DNA of 64,000 nt from Hymenoscyphus infarciens (Eukaryota > Ascomycota > Leotiomycetes > Helotiales > Helotiaceae). Position 1 is the first letter of the stretch, and every line of letters begins with the position of its first letter. The notes beneath the pieces were generated by a model. The model searched no databases, was not told where the DNA came from, and saw nothing but the letters and a program-made list of their open reading frames with translations. Shown here in pieces: positions 35,919 through 48,185 of this stretch. The stretch lies in the NCBI GenBank assembly GCA_001414345.1, contig LLCB01000043.1:186001-250000 (forward strand), written 5' to 3'. The position numbers and the translations under genes were made by a program.

Positions 35919-36317
35919 ATGTCAGCTTCAGCAATCACCTTCGATCGCTTCGCCGATTTTCCAATAGAAATCGGCCGGGATATTTGGCAATTGTGCCTCC
36001 CTCACCGGATCGTAGAACTCGACTCCCAGCCTTCCGACATCCTGTGGCATGGGCCTTTCCCCTGCGCAGCAAACCACAAAATCCAACGTCACAATAAGGC
36101 CCCTCCACTGCTCACCCGGGTCCGTCGTGAGTCCCGCGCAATCGCTTTGGAAACCGGCTATAGACTGCCACACATTGTAGACAGAAACGATAAAGACATC
36201 CAGGACTTTACGCAGTACAAGGTAAAACAGTCATGGCTCGGGACAGCGCGCGATACGGTATATCTCAACTAGGATCCTACCGCTGATAGCGAGTGGCAAT
36301 CCTACGATTGGGGTTAA
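35919..36317 (+). pseudogene. 2EXR-domain gene, truncated
   Basis: From ATG 35919 the frame reads FDRFADFPIEIGRDIWQLCL, then a RESRAIALETGY block, the 2EXR signature. After ARDTVYLN a TAG interrupts (36270-36272). The frame resumes DPTADSEWQSYDWG, as in intact relatives, which have Trp at the stop: a TGG-to-TAG change. A second stop follows at 36315-36317 and no further 2EXR sequence is seen, so the C-terminal half is lost. Compare the intact copy at 6127-6837. Confidence 0.75.
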
Positions 36318-36885
36318 GGTTGGCATGTTCCGGCTATGTACTAACAAATATTTGTAAAGAAGAGGTTTAGGAAATAAACCTAAACGAAAATGTGTAGAAA
36401 TATGTTTTGCTTATACATTGTGAGAACGAAGTAGATAGGGAATTGACTGTATTAAGAACGAATGCTCTTTCTTCTTGTTATTATTTTCCATAAAAAAGAA
36501 GGGCTATGCATAGGTGACCAACAAATAGCTCGACTTTTCTACAAGATATTTCTAGAAGTTGTGGGTATCAGTGGGTGACCTATAAATTGCTGGAATTATT
36601 ATTATAGTGCAATTCATAGGTAACCCATGAATATCTCGACTTTGTTAATAGCTTATTTTAGGTACCCCAAACAAAGAATAGGAAACTGAGACAGATAGCT
36701 GCTGCATTTCTTCTAGAATGTGATGAAAATAGCGTACCTTCTTTTGCAATGTGTATATATATATATATTTACACACGATTTCGGTAATACAGAACAGTAC
36801 ATGGATTTAACGAGGACGCTAGAAATTCCCAAGATACAGCTAGCTTGATTTCTCTACTCGAAGTTGCCCTTGTATACCTGACAGG
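36318..36885. other. Spacer between 2EXR pseudogene and TFIIIC gene
   Basis: Moderately AT-rich, with a (TA)n microsatellite at about 36753-36770. No gene seen. Confidence 0.55.
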
Positions 36886-39131
36886 TCATCGCGAAAAGGT
36901 AGGGTACTTGATTAAGTCATCATCATCGTCAATAATGTCCTCTTCCCTGATTCTCCTCCCTCCATCTTCATCTTCATCTTCCACGTCTCCGTCGGCTCCA
37001 TTATCAAGATCCTCATCGTCATCATCAAAGTCGTCGAAATCGTCATCCAACTCCTCCTCATCATCCCCAACCTCCACAGCCCCAAACTTGGGCTTAATGG
37101 ATTTTCCGCCATCAGCATCTGCGGCACCTTGTGCTTCCTGAACTTGTCCATTGACCGAAACTTCGCCGACAACATCAGCACTTTGGTCATTGTCGGCTTC
37201 ATCATCTTCCCGTTGTTCTCCTTGATGGTCTCCTCCTTCTGAACCTTCTCCCGATTCTTCTTCAGGAATGGCCGAGCCTCTCAAACCGTCACTATTCCAA
37301 GGTACCGTGCTCTCCCGTCGTCGTGCCGCCTCCTTAAAGAAAGGAACAAGACGTTCGTTCCGGGACTTGTGGCTAACACGCTTCCTGATACCACCTTCCC
37401 GAGGAGCCGCCGCTCCTTGCTCTGTCAATTTCTGAACACTTTCCCCATCAGACCATACAAGTGGTAACGGTATGCTGATGTTGTGGCTGTATTCCTTATC
37501 TGCAACATGATCGGCAACAGCCAACGTGTGTTTGAAATCCTCCTCGGTGATAAGTTTTTGCAATTGAACGCCATCCAGTTTGGTTCTCATGATTCCCTTA
37601 ATTTTTGCCATGGCACCATTGTTGTACCAACCATCGTGTAAGATGTCGCACTTTTCCCGCAAGGAGCAGTTTTTGACAAGTCTAGCAAGTAGGGGATCAG
37701 TAAGATCGCAAAGCTGCCAAACCTTTCCGTCAAGAACGAAGGACTCGCCATCGAAGAGATGACTTGTTGGATGGTATAAGTTTGAGCCAACCGTTTTATC
37801 TCGGGAAACTCTAAGACGCCGAGCAGGCTTCGTGGCGCTTTCCTGGTAGATTTTAAAAACCACAGTTTGGTAAATGCGGTATTTTGGGTCAGTCCTAGGG
37901 TCAATGCCCATTTTGATCAGGGCATCACGCCAAGGACCCCCTCTGAATGTATACGCAACGTATTGGATATTGTATCGAATCAAATGACTGTAGGATAGAG
38001 CGGCAAATCGATTTTTCAGAGCTCTTCGAGTCCAGATGGGGCGTTCCCGAAAAGCGATCTCTAGCTGCTTGACAACATTGATTTGTTCTGGATCATCTGG
38101 ATATTCATCGGCATAGAATTTGGGGATTTCCTCCGCATCGGCAATTAGGTACTGTATTTTGATGGGTTCCCCTCTGCCTTTATTGACTAATACGGCGTTT
38201 CCAGTGGGATCTACTTCTGCCAGAAGATCGCCGTTTTGGTGCCATCCCCAATTGAAAGGCAATCCGTATGCGGATAGAGTTGGCGGTGGGACATGATCTT
38301 GGTTCTTCTTAAAGCCCATTTCTGGATTGAGTTTGAATTCCCGAAGTTTGGAGACTGCTCGAGATATCAGCTAGTGAGAAGATTATATGTAAAGTTTTGA
38401 CTTACTGTCACCTGAGAGAACAGTAGGCTGAAATCGTTGGAAGAATTCCGTGTTCGTAGCGGAGTGATGAAAATCTGGAAGAGCTAAAAGTTTGAGTCAG
38501 CACAGGAATCCATTCTTGGGGATAGATAGACAAACTTCGGAATCGATGCGTATGGCTTATTTCACCCACTGCTTCTACTTTGTAGTTTCCCGAGTTTGCT
38601 TTGAGCGCTTTCAAGATCGTCGATGGCTTGACCAAGGATACGGGGGTATCTGATGACGGTGAGACATCTATATCACCTTGGAATGGTTCACGAGAGCCCC
38701 GTTTCCGTTTTCTTCCTGTTCTCTTTGGTACAGTGAGTTTGAGAAGTACATCGGTTGTCGCAGTGTGATGGGACAATATTGGGTGGGACATGGGGTCATT
38801 AGGGCGGAGGTACAAGGGCACACAGCCTTCTGGATCTTCCCCTCGAAATATCTAAGCTGGTCAGCAAGAACTTATACTTAAATTGACATTGAAGGAGATT
38901 GGAAGTATAAAAGAACCTTGGAAGAACAGTCGTTGGGCTTGTCACGAGATGGTAATTGTCACACAAGAGGGTATATTCTAGTTTAAACCAAAAGAGAAAG
39001 CTTACTCGTTCCCAAGGTTGATTCTTGCCAAATGTAGCAAGAGCTTTGTCGATATTCTTGACAATCATGGGATGCTCAACCGCGTAGACGGCTCTGGGCT
39101 CGATGGGATATAACGGAGCACCTTCCGGCAT
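36886..39131 (-). CDS. Transcription factor IIIC subunit 5 (Sfc1/Tau95-like)
   Basis: Four exons: 39131-39006, 38851-38536, 38483-38406, 38354-36886; 662 residues. This TFIIIC subunit helps bind the A box of tRNA genes for RNA polymerase III. Recognised from the N-terminal block YPIEPRAVYAVEHPMIVKN plus IFRGEDPEGCVPLYLRPND, the basic stretch KRTGRKRKRGSREPFQGDI, and the central SHLIRYNIQYVAYTFRGGPWRDALIKMG domain. The C-terminus is a strongly acidic run of Asp/Glu (about residues 600-650), as in relatives. Intron 1 is 154 nt; the other two are 51-52 nt. Join phases check and no lesion is seen. Confidence 0.9.
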
Positions 39132-40419
39132 GGTGCTGGTTGGTTGGTGCTGGATGGAATGCGTCTTGGCTAAAACGCAATTTGTGGAGGGTTTCTGTCT
39201 GTCTGAGAGATGCGATTTCTTGAAATTGAGAAAGTCGATGAGATGGGAATGGCCGTGGAGATTGGATGAAGCATGGAGAGATGGGAAATTTATGTCGAGG
39301 TTGGAGTGAATAGCAAGCTTGTACCGTGTATACGTAGCGGACTTTTGGACTTTTGAGCCTTGTATTGTAGCCTTCCCACTTAGGCACCTACGGCATCCTC
39401 GTCATTCAGTTTAGCGCCTTTCAAGCCCAACTTGACGGGCAGCAGCCGCCAACAGCTCAAGCCCAAGCCCGAGCCCGAGCATCAGTCTAGCAGTCTAGCA
39501 GTCTAGCACCCGACCAGCTCAAAGGATGTGTTGATATTGAAATTGCCCGTCCGTCCGTCCATTGGATTTCTAGATTCTAGAATTGCCCTCCATCACCACC
39601 TCGAGATCCTTCCTAATTCCATCTCTCGCATATTTGCGTGTAGAGCGCCTCGAGTGTCGAGGAACTACCTACTCTCGTCGACAAGTGCACCAGTGAAGAA
39701 GTCGACGTCGACGTCGACGAGATCCAGGGACTCGAGAGGCAAGAGGAAGAGGAGACGCTATATTCACCGCCGACGGCAACCCAACCCCTCTTCAACATCT
39801 ACATCTGCATCTGCACCTGCAGCAATTGAACACCGTTGACCGGCGACCCTTAGATACTCTCTACATGTTTGTCAACTCCCTCACGCCAGTGACTTCTTCT
39901 GCTGGGCATATCATAGCTGCTCTGCTACTAAAGTAAGCTGTCCGCCATAAGGAGCGTGCGCTGACAGGATTCCATCATTCAGCTCAACAGAGCCCCACCA
40001 AGATCAAGACCACGAAGCACCTCGACCCCAACCCCAAATCATCGTTTTCTCCAAAGGGAAGCACTCTTTGCCTGTGATTCCCAGACCTCCATCGAAGCGC
40101 CTACCAAAAAGAGAAATCTGCACAGAACTACCTCCTCCCTACCGACGGTGACCACCCATTTGTACCAACGTTGCGCCTCGAACAAACGGCATCCTATAAT
40201 CCGAGTGCGGCTACGACCAAGGACTCAATACCCCGTCATTTGTTTTGGCCTGCCCATATTCATACCAATTCCTAGGCCTCAATCAACCCATCACCTTTAA
40301 GACTTTACGTGTGTGCCAACTTCCAGCGACGCGACTGATCCATTCCACCACCCCCTCTTTCTTGCTGCGCGGCTGGACGTTTCCATTGATAATATAACAG
40401 TAATTCGAGTCTCGCTCGG
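39132..40419. promoter_or_regulatory. Divergent promoter/long 5' leader between TFIIIC and PP2A B56 genes
   Basis: 1.3 kb. Contains GTCGAC repeated in tandem (about 39700-39718), TCTAGCAG triplets near 39485 and CT-rich runs. Short frames (such as 39528-39839) look like low-complexity leader sequence rather than genes. Confidence 0.5.
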
Positions 40420-42775
40420 ATGTGGAAGAGTGCGCCGAAGGAGAAAAAGGAAGAACCCACAGATAGTACGGGCAATTCGCGCATAATGAAGGGCTTCAGG
40501 CAAAGAGTTGTAAGTCATCCCGTCAAATGTTAAACGAAGCAAGCCAGCCAGCCAACCTGCCGGCACATGGGACGAAGCGAACCTTTTCCTCTTTTTACGA
40601 TTGACCGCATGCTTACTCTCTTAGCATGAGCAGCTTTCGCGCACCAAAGACCCAAAATCCAAGTCCAAAAAAGAGTCCAAAGACGGCACCTCATCCCCCT
40701 CGCAAGCCGGCTCGTCGAGAGAGCAAGGCCAGTCGCCCGTCGCAACGCCTTCGTCCTCGACCACAACCCTCACCGACCCTCGAAACAAACCGCTCCCACC
40801 AAATGATGGTGTAGCTCCAAATCCAGGCTCAAGCCCCGCTGCACAACCACAAACGGGGTTAAGTCCAGGCGCTGTCGCACCTGATCGATTCAATACCACG
40901 ATGAATGTGAGCCCTGCCAATTCCTCTGCACCGGGCACACCTAATCGTCACGGTCAGCTTCCTCCAAGTGTCGTCATTAGCCCCAGCGCGCCTGTAAGTC
41001 TTTGATCCTCTCGTCTGATAATTTACGCGCTAATCTTCTATCCTCAAGCACGTCCCACCACCAGGAGCCGCAGAAACCATGCCTCATGATTTGGCACCAC
41101 CTAAGGCCGGTCAGAAGTCACTAATGTTTCACGGTCTCCAAACCACACCAAAGGATGTCCCCGAGGGTCTTAGAACGCCAAAGAGACAGCATTCGTCAAG
41201 ATTTGATATCTCCCCGCAACGCGAGCTCGAGAAACTGCCTGGGTTCCACGAAGTCCCTCCAAATCGTCGCCAGGAACTTTTCATGCAGAAGATCGATCAA
41301 TGCAATGTCATATTCGACTTTAATGACGCTAGTGGAGATATGAAATCCAAGGAGATCAAAAGATTGGCATTGCACGAACTCCTCGACTATGTCGCAAACA
41401 ACAGACAGGTTATCACGGAAGCCATGTATCCTCGAGTGGTGGACATGTTTAGCAAGAATCTTTTCCGACCAATTCCCCCACCAATGAATCCCCAGGGGGA
41501 AGCGTTCGATCCAGAAGAGGATGAGCCGGTTCTCGAAGTCGCCTGGCCGCATATCCAAGTTGTTTACGAGTTCTTCTTACGTTTTATCGAGAGTCAGGAT
41601 TTCAACACCAACATTGCCAAGGCATACATAGATCATAGCTTCGTTTTGCAACTACTAGAGTTGTTCGATTCCGAGGACCCAAGAGAGAGGGATTTCCTAA
41701 AAACCACACTTCACCGAATATACGGCAAATTCCTGAACCTTAGATCGTACATACGAAGATCCATCAACAATGTGTTCTTCCAATTCGTTTACGAGACTGA
41801 GCGCTTCAATGGTATTGCAGAATTACTGGAGATTCTTGGTTCAATTATCAATGGATTTGCTCTACCTTTGAAGGAGGAGCACAAACTCTTCTTGACTCGA
41901 GTCTTGATTCCATTACACAAGGTCAAGAGTTTGAGCATGTATCACCCTCAATTGGCCTATTGTATTGTCCAGTTTTTGGAAAAGGATGCAGCGTTGACAG
42001 AAGAGGTATATAAACTCCGCTAAAGCAATTGCATGCGAGCTAACGAGCATAGGTTGTTCTTGGCTTACTACGCTACTGGCCCAAGGTAAACAGCACAAAG
42101 GAGGTCATGTTCTTAAACGAGGTTGAGGATATCTTTGAGGTTATGGATCCAGCGGAATTTGCCAAGGTCCAGGAACCCTTGTTTCACCAGCTCGCCAAAT
42201 CGGTTGCCAGCCCTCATTTCCAAGTGGCTGAACGAGCACTTTACTTCTGGAACAATGAATATTTCTGCAACCTTGTCAGCGACAATGTTGAAATTATTCT
42301 CCCAATCATGTTTGCCCCTCTCTACGAGAACTCAAAGGGCCACTGGAACCGGTAAGCAGTTAACCAAACATCCGACAACATTCAAGCTAACATTAATAGC
42401 ACAATTCACGGCATGGTTTACAATGCCATGAAACTCTTCATGGAAATCAATCCTCAGCTTTTCGATGATTGTTCACACGATTACACCGAACACCAGAACA
42501 ATGCCGAGGCTCGTGAGCTTGCCAGAGAAAATAAGTGGAAAGCACTCGCGGAACAAGCAAATCGAACAAAAACCAATGGCGTACGATCTGGAGCCGTTTC
42601 GTCACCATCACGAAGCAGAATATCTACGCCCTTACGAGTAGATGAGGTGGACCCCATGACGGAGGATAACCAGAAGAGGTTGGACTCGCTCAAGCTTCAA
42701 GATGCGGACCGACGGGATAGAAGGCCGGCTCATGATCGACAAAACTCGGTAGGCTCCTCCAGAAGCCAGCGATAA
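40420..42775 (+). CDS. rts1: PP2A B56-type regulatory subunit (Rts1/Par1-like)
   Basis: Five exons: 40420-40509, 40625-40993, 41049-42005, 42053-42351, 42400-42775; 696 residues. It directs protein phosphatase 2A to its targets. The B56 HEAT-like core begins near [20 protein letters not shown] and continues with [40 protein letters not shown] and [12 protein letters not shown] and [12 protein letters not shown] blocks. The N-terminus is Ser/Pro-rich and disordered. The C-terminus contains an acidic-basic tail. An in-frame ATG at 40486 (MKGFRQRV) is an equally plausible start. Exon 2 could begin 12-15 nt later, as three AGs are in frame. Confidence 0.93.
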
Positions 42776-43738
42776 TTATCTTTGGCATTATGCCTGTTTG
42801 CCCACTTCATTCTACCTTTTAGGATGTGCCTACTTTATTCCAGTTTTGTGACGGATAGAAGTGTTGGCTCACGCATTACTATTCTTCTTCTCCCCATTCA
42901 GCATTTTTGTGTATTCGCGCGTTTTCCGATTGGCATCTTCTGGTGCGGTGTTGGTTGATGATTGGCGGTTGACGATGGTTATCCAGAAATCCAACTCTAG
43001 TCCTAGATCCACCCGAACACCACGGGTTCGATCTCGATCGAAAAGTTCGGGTTCTGCCTCGGCGGCAATATCAATCGACGACAGTACTGGTGATTATCAA
43101 TTGGTTCGCACATTGAGTGACGAACATGCTAGTCAACTTTCTTGATGGAAAAGAAGAGGCTTCTCCTCATGATGGCATGGGTAGATGGAGGGATTGAGGC
43201 TTGACTTGTTTCTTACACCTCATGTCAAGGGTGTTGATTTATGTATGACGAATAAGCATAACTTCTTTTTACTCTTGTTTTTTGCCGGCGATTTTTCGTT
43301 TGGATGCCCCCGTTTGCGGTTCCGGGTTTGGGAGGGGTATCTTTTCTATCTTCCACGTTTCTCATTAGACTTTTTTTTTCTGAAAGGGGAAACCCTTCTT
43401 CGTAACGCATACTTTTCTCTCCCACTCTGGTTTTTCTCGTTCTTTGAAGTAAATATGGAGGGTAAAAGGCACATGCTGGCGTTCAGATTGGTACGATTCC
43501 TGGAAGCTAATGAAAAAGTTGACGAGAACCATGCATGGTACCTGAATTTAATTGACTTTTGAAATTATGATGATTCTAGTGATGTCTTGTGGTATTTTCG
43601 CTTGTTCATGTCTTCTTCATGATGATATCCAGTTGTCCTATAAACGCCTTGCCCTGTCCTAGTCTTATACGTTTCAACGCCTGTGACAATTCTCCCGACT
43701 CTTTACTCTGCTCTGTCCATCTTCGTGATTTGCCAACC
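42776..43738. other. Convergent 3' flanks of the B56 and Tlg1 genes
   Basis: About 1 kb, T-rich in the middle (43260-43450). Open frames here are low-complexity and unsupported. Probably a long 3' UTR. Confidence 0.5.
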
Positions 43739-44559
43739 TCACAAAATCAAAACCAAAATCAGCAGGATAATCAACACAAAGATGAGCAGTGCGATGCAAC
43801 AACTACTCAACCCATCCTCATTCTTCCGTATCACTGTGCCCATAGTTTTTAACCCCGTTTGTAAACGGCCACCTACTCGATCGGCTAGTCCATCGACTGT
43901 ATCTAGCATTTCTCCTTGCTCCTCGAGTTCGCGGCCCATGTCGTCGGCTTGTTGACGGAGGTTGCCTACTGTGCGGTAGACGGAGTCGAGTTGTGTGTCT
44001 TGCTCGTGGAGCATCTGGAGTTGTTGCTGTTGTTCGAACTCGGCGTTGTAATCCTGGGTGTCTTCATCCTCCCCCCTCGAACCGTAGGGGTCACCTTCTG
44101 TCCTCCCGCTACCCCTTTCCCCACCAGCCTTTCCTTTCCTTGATTTACCCACATCGCTTGGCGCTTTCGCCAGCTCCTCGTAGTAATCTTCTATCTCGGA
44201 GGCTACTTCTTGGATGAATTGCCTTCGACGCGCTATCTCTGGTGTGTCCAGGCCGTACTTGTAGGGATCGGATTGGATTGCTTCTATGGAGAGGCGCAGG
44301 TCGGAGAGGTCTTCTGTTATTGATGAGAGGGCTGTTTGGAGGTCTTTGCGGGCTTCGAGGAGTTCGGGGGAGGGGGGTTTGGAGGGGGAGGCGAGGGTGG
44401 AGATTCGGAGGTAGGATGTGAAGAGGGGACGGGTTGTGAGGAGGGCGGATTGCACGTCTCTGTTGATTTGGTGAGTGGAGGCAAAAGAGAGAAGTCAAAA
44501 GGAAAGTCATACGCTTGAACTTGGAGGAAGGGATCCTCTTCGTTGGTTGAGGACATCAT
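43739..44559 (-). CDS. tlg1: t-SNARE Tlg1 (syntaxin 6/10 family)
   Basis: Two exons: 44559-44513 and 44459-43739; 255 residues, one 53-nt intron. It acts in fusion of endosome-derived vesicles with the trans-Golgi. The N-terminus (DPFLQVQADVQSALLTTRPL) and following helices fit the syntaxin-6 N-terminal domain. The Qc-SNARE motif is near residues 165-225 (LHEQDTQLDSVYRTVGNLRQ, with the zero-layer Gln). A C-terminal hydrophobic anchor (CCIALLIFVLIILLILVLIL) ends the protein. Two tandem ATGs open the frame; the first is used. Confidence 0.9.
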
Positions 44560-46220
44560 CTTGGTTGGTGTTTGGAGGAAAGGAAAGGAAAGGATACGCC
44601 CTTCCCCCGCGATCCCCGCCTTGTATGCCCCTTTCTTCTTTCCGCCTCCTGTGCTTCTTCCGGGTGTCTGGGTCAAGGGTTGGATGTGCGTGGGAGGAGT
44701 GGATGTGGCGGAATGTGTTGTGCCTTTTCGATGCGCTTGAGCTTAAGCTTAGAGCTGCGTAACACCAAGTGGGATAGAGGCGAGTTGGTCACTGTTGCCG
44801 CGATTGTTGGTTGGCTTTGCGGGTGAGGTTCGTATTAATTAGAGCTGGTCACTGCAGATTTGATATGCGGCCCGCGAGAATGGATTTCTGGTTGTGTAGA
44901 TGTAATGCGTACGACCTGTCGTTACGAGGTTATTCACACGAGGCTGTTGTCGAAGGCACCTGCACCTGCAACGAGAGAGCCGATGTCGAGCCCGGTGCGG
45001 ATGTGGTGCTCCATAACGGAATCGGCTCTCTTCGCCGGCTTCAGCTTTTCACTTGAAGATTGTACTACAGCATCAGCCAAATCAGTCGTGATCTAATCTG
45101 CGTCGCAGATAATGTTGGTCCAGTAATGAATATCATTTCTGCAGCAACCCTGAGGGCTTATGAGGGATCTGTATGGCCCGGGGACTTTTCTCAGATGTTG
45201 GAGATACCCTGAAGTCGTTTCCAACATCTCTCCAACGCAATGGAACCTCGCGCCTCTCCCACCAACAACGACATAACACATTGCCACTGCACTTTATCAA
45301 CGTCGTACTTTGGTATCTTGTCTTGTACCCCTCCTCCTTCTGAATTTATCCTTCATCTCTCAACCCCTTCACTTGGTACATGCACAACACCACTCCACAA
45401 TTGGATGACTCGTCTCCTGCCATGGCAATGGCAATGGCATCCCTGGTTGATGTTGACGATGCTAGGTAGGTAAGCTGTCCAGGTTAGGCTCTTTGGAACA
45501 GGTCTGCCGAGGATGAGTACTGCCTTGGGGTACTAGTACACACACACACTTGTCACCTCGACCCTTTCGTATGTCGGTGTGGGTGTCTTCTGCCATCCCC
45601 TCCGTTTTTGCCACTGCGGAGGCTCTGGCAGCTTGATCAGTCAGATTGAGGCGACAGCACCGACGACATCACTCTGTTGCCTTGCTAGGTCGAGAAACGC
45701 GTCAACAGTTCGCTTCTAGGAGTCAAGAGTAAAAGATCTTGGGGCTGGATCAGGAGAGTGTGTCTAAATATCATACCTACTAATTAACGTTACTCTTCTT
45801 TGGCTCACCGACCTCCCCTACCTCCCTACCTCCCTACCTAGGTCCTCTTTCTTACCTTCCCCTCTTTCCTATCTGAGTCAAACATCCTGGTCATCGTGGT
45901 TCTACAAGTAGATTAGGGACAGTCCCGAGAAAAGTTTCTCTACAAATCTCCGTCCATTCACAGAGAAACACACCCAGTTTCCTACATTGTTGTTGCTGCA
46001 CAGTCCTGCAGAGCCAGCAGACAATCCGAGACACCGTTTGTCCTTGGGCTTCGGCCCCCGTGGTTTGAGCAAGCCTCTGGTTGGATTTCTGCTATATTCC
46101 CGAAGATATCTTCCTTTCGGAAATCACTCTGTGGAATTTCGAAATTCTGACGCCCACAGGAGACCAGGTCAAGACACGCCTTTGAGACTATAACCTTTTT
46201 TTGTCGGGTCTCTGGCAATC
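44560..46220. promoter_or_regulatory. Divergent promoter region of tlg1 and the BCS1-like gene
   Basis: 1.66 kb without a supported gene. It holds CCTACCTCC repeats and a CT-rich stretch at about 45815-45870 close to the expected BCS1-like transcription start, a short (CA)n run at 45538-45549 and ATGGCA repeats at 45420-45440. Confidence 0.5.
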
Positions 46221-48185
46221 ATGAGGCAGAAAGGCCTCAACTCCATACTGGGCTCTGCTGCCTCTGCATTTTCTCCTAGCTCGGGAAATATGTCAGAATC
46301 AAATAGCACCTTGTTGGGGGGTTTCTCTCCCACGACTTTGCTCGAAACTTTTATCCCGGGCTACGGACATATCCATAAAATATTCCTCTACAACTTTGGA
46401 CTGGATGTTACCATGGTCGTATCTTTCGGGGCAGCCCTATTTATTGCAGCACGACTTCTTCAAAGCGCCAAAACCGTCTTCTGGGCGTTCCTCAACGCCT
46501 ACTTCATGTCTGAGATCACAGTTAGCAGTAACGACGAGATCCATGGCCACCTCATTCAGTTCCTAGCACACCAATATAAAATATCCTCTTCTCGACGTCT
46601 CATGGCCGAAACGCCTTCCAAAAGCGCCTGGGAATTGGACAGCGAAGACACTGGTCAATCCATCGAAACAAGCGTCGACGCAAGCGGAAAGATCAAGTGG
46701 CTCAATTTCTCCAATCAAGAAGCAAAATCTCAACCTCGTTTTACTCCGGCCATTGGATCGCACAATTTCTGGCACAATCGCACTTACTTCCAATTGAGAC
46801 GCAAGGAGGTTAGCGTTTTTGATACCCTCGGTAGTGGAGCGACATCATTCAAAGATAAGGAGGTGCTTACACTATCTTGCTTTGGAAGGAGTACCGATCC
46901 AATCAAGGCTTTGATTCAACACGCCAAAGGTCACTATCATCTCGGTCACAAAGCGAAAACTATCATCAAACGCCCGGCGCCTAAAGATATGAGACGTTTT
47001 GGTGGTCGCGGAGCTTGGGTCAAGATTGCGGAACGACCTTGCAGACCCATGAGAACTGTCGTCTTGGATGAACACAGGAAGATGGATGTTTTAGCTGATA
47101 TTAACGAGTATCTCAATCCCATCACCGCACGTTGGTATGCGAATAGAGGTATTCCATATCGAAGAGGCTATCTATTTTATGGTAAATAACGTCTTCATTC
47201 TGTCAACCTGGATATATGTGCTGATATCATTCGTAGGTCCTCCGGGTACAGGCAAAACTTCATTAACCTTCGCTTTGGCGGGAGTGTTTGGATTGGATAT
47301 CCATGTGGTCAGCTTGCTGGAACCTACCCTCACGGAAGAGGAATTGGGGATGCTATTCACGAATTTACCGGCTAGGTGTATTGTATTGTTGGAAGATATT
47401 GACACGGCCGGACTTATTAGAGACGAACCTACTGACACAGTGCAAGAGAGCAAAGGAGACAAGGACGGAAAGCAGGGATTTGATGTAGGTGATTTGACCA
47501 AGGCTTTCAAGAAGGCTAGTCAAATGAATGAGGAGGACCGAAAGAAGGGAATCTCTCTTTCGGGACTTCTCAATATTATCGATGGTAAGTTCCTAATCTG
47601 CTTTTCTTGTTATGATTTGGGGATTAACCAAAAACAGGTGTCGCTTCCCACGAAGGTCGTGTCTTGGTAATGACTACCAACCATCCCGAGAAACTTGACG
47701 AGGCTCTCATTCGACCCGGACGCGTCGACCACCAAGTTCCCTTCGACTATGCAAGCCAACATCAGATTCGAGAGCTCTTCATCAGGATGTACAGAGACGA
47801 TGTCGAGTTAGGTGACGAGGTGATATCAGTTTCTTCGACAGAGAACGAGAAAACTCCGTTGGTTTCTTTACCCGCTTCGAAATCTAGCGACCAAGATGGC
47901 TCTGCGTTTGAGAGGTTGGAGATTACGCCACCGCCTACTCCCGTTACGGACCACACTTCTGGAGATGATGAAGAAAATGGAGGGGAACCGGAGACTGAGA
48001 TGGGACTGGATGAGATTGCCCAGGCTTTCTCGGAAAAGATCCCGGATGGGGTTTTCAGTCCTGCTGAGGTCCAGGGGTTCCTTTTGAAGAGGAAGAAGGA
48101 TCCAGAACGGGCTTTGGATGAGATTAAAGAATGGGTTGAGAGGTCAAAGGGCGGGAGAGGGTTTGCGGTTGGTGGTGGGAGGTAG
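46221..48185 (+). CDS. BCS1-like AAA ATPase, probably mitochondrial
   Basis: Three exons: 46221-47181, 47237-47584, 47638-48185; 618 residues. Layout as in BCS1: an N-terminal hydrophobic segment (VTMVVSFGAALFIAARLL, about residues 73-90), the BCS1 N domain, then the AAA module with Walker A GPPGTGKTS (321-329), Walker B CIVLLEDID (368-376), sensor MTTNHPEKLD and arginine finger RPGRVDHQVPF. BCS1 itself inserts the Rieske protein into complex III; this protein is longer than true BCS1 (about 450), with an acidic insert before QGFDVGDLTKAF and a long C-terminal tail, so it belongs to the expanded fungal BCS1-like group of unknown substrate. Both introns are short and in phase. Confidence 0.88.

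Noticed and set aside
39528..39839. Plus-strand frame of 103 codons upstream of the B56 gene
   Set aside because: Ser/Thr/Arg low complexity from GTCGAC and TCTACATC repeats; more likely 5' leader.
42861..43562. Open frames downstream of the B56 gene
   Set aside because: Phe/Leu-rich from T-tracts, no motif, in the expected 3' UTR region.
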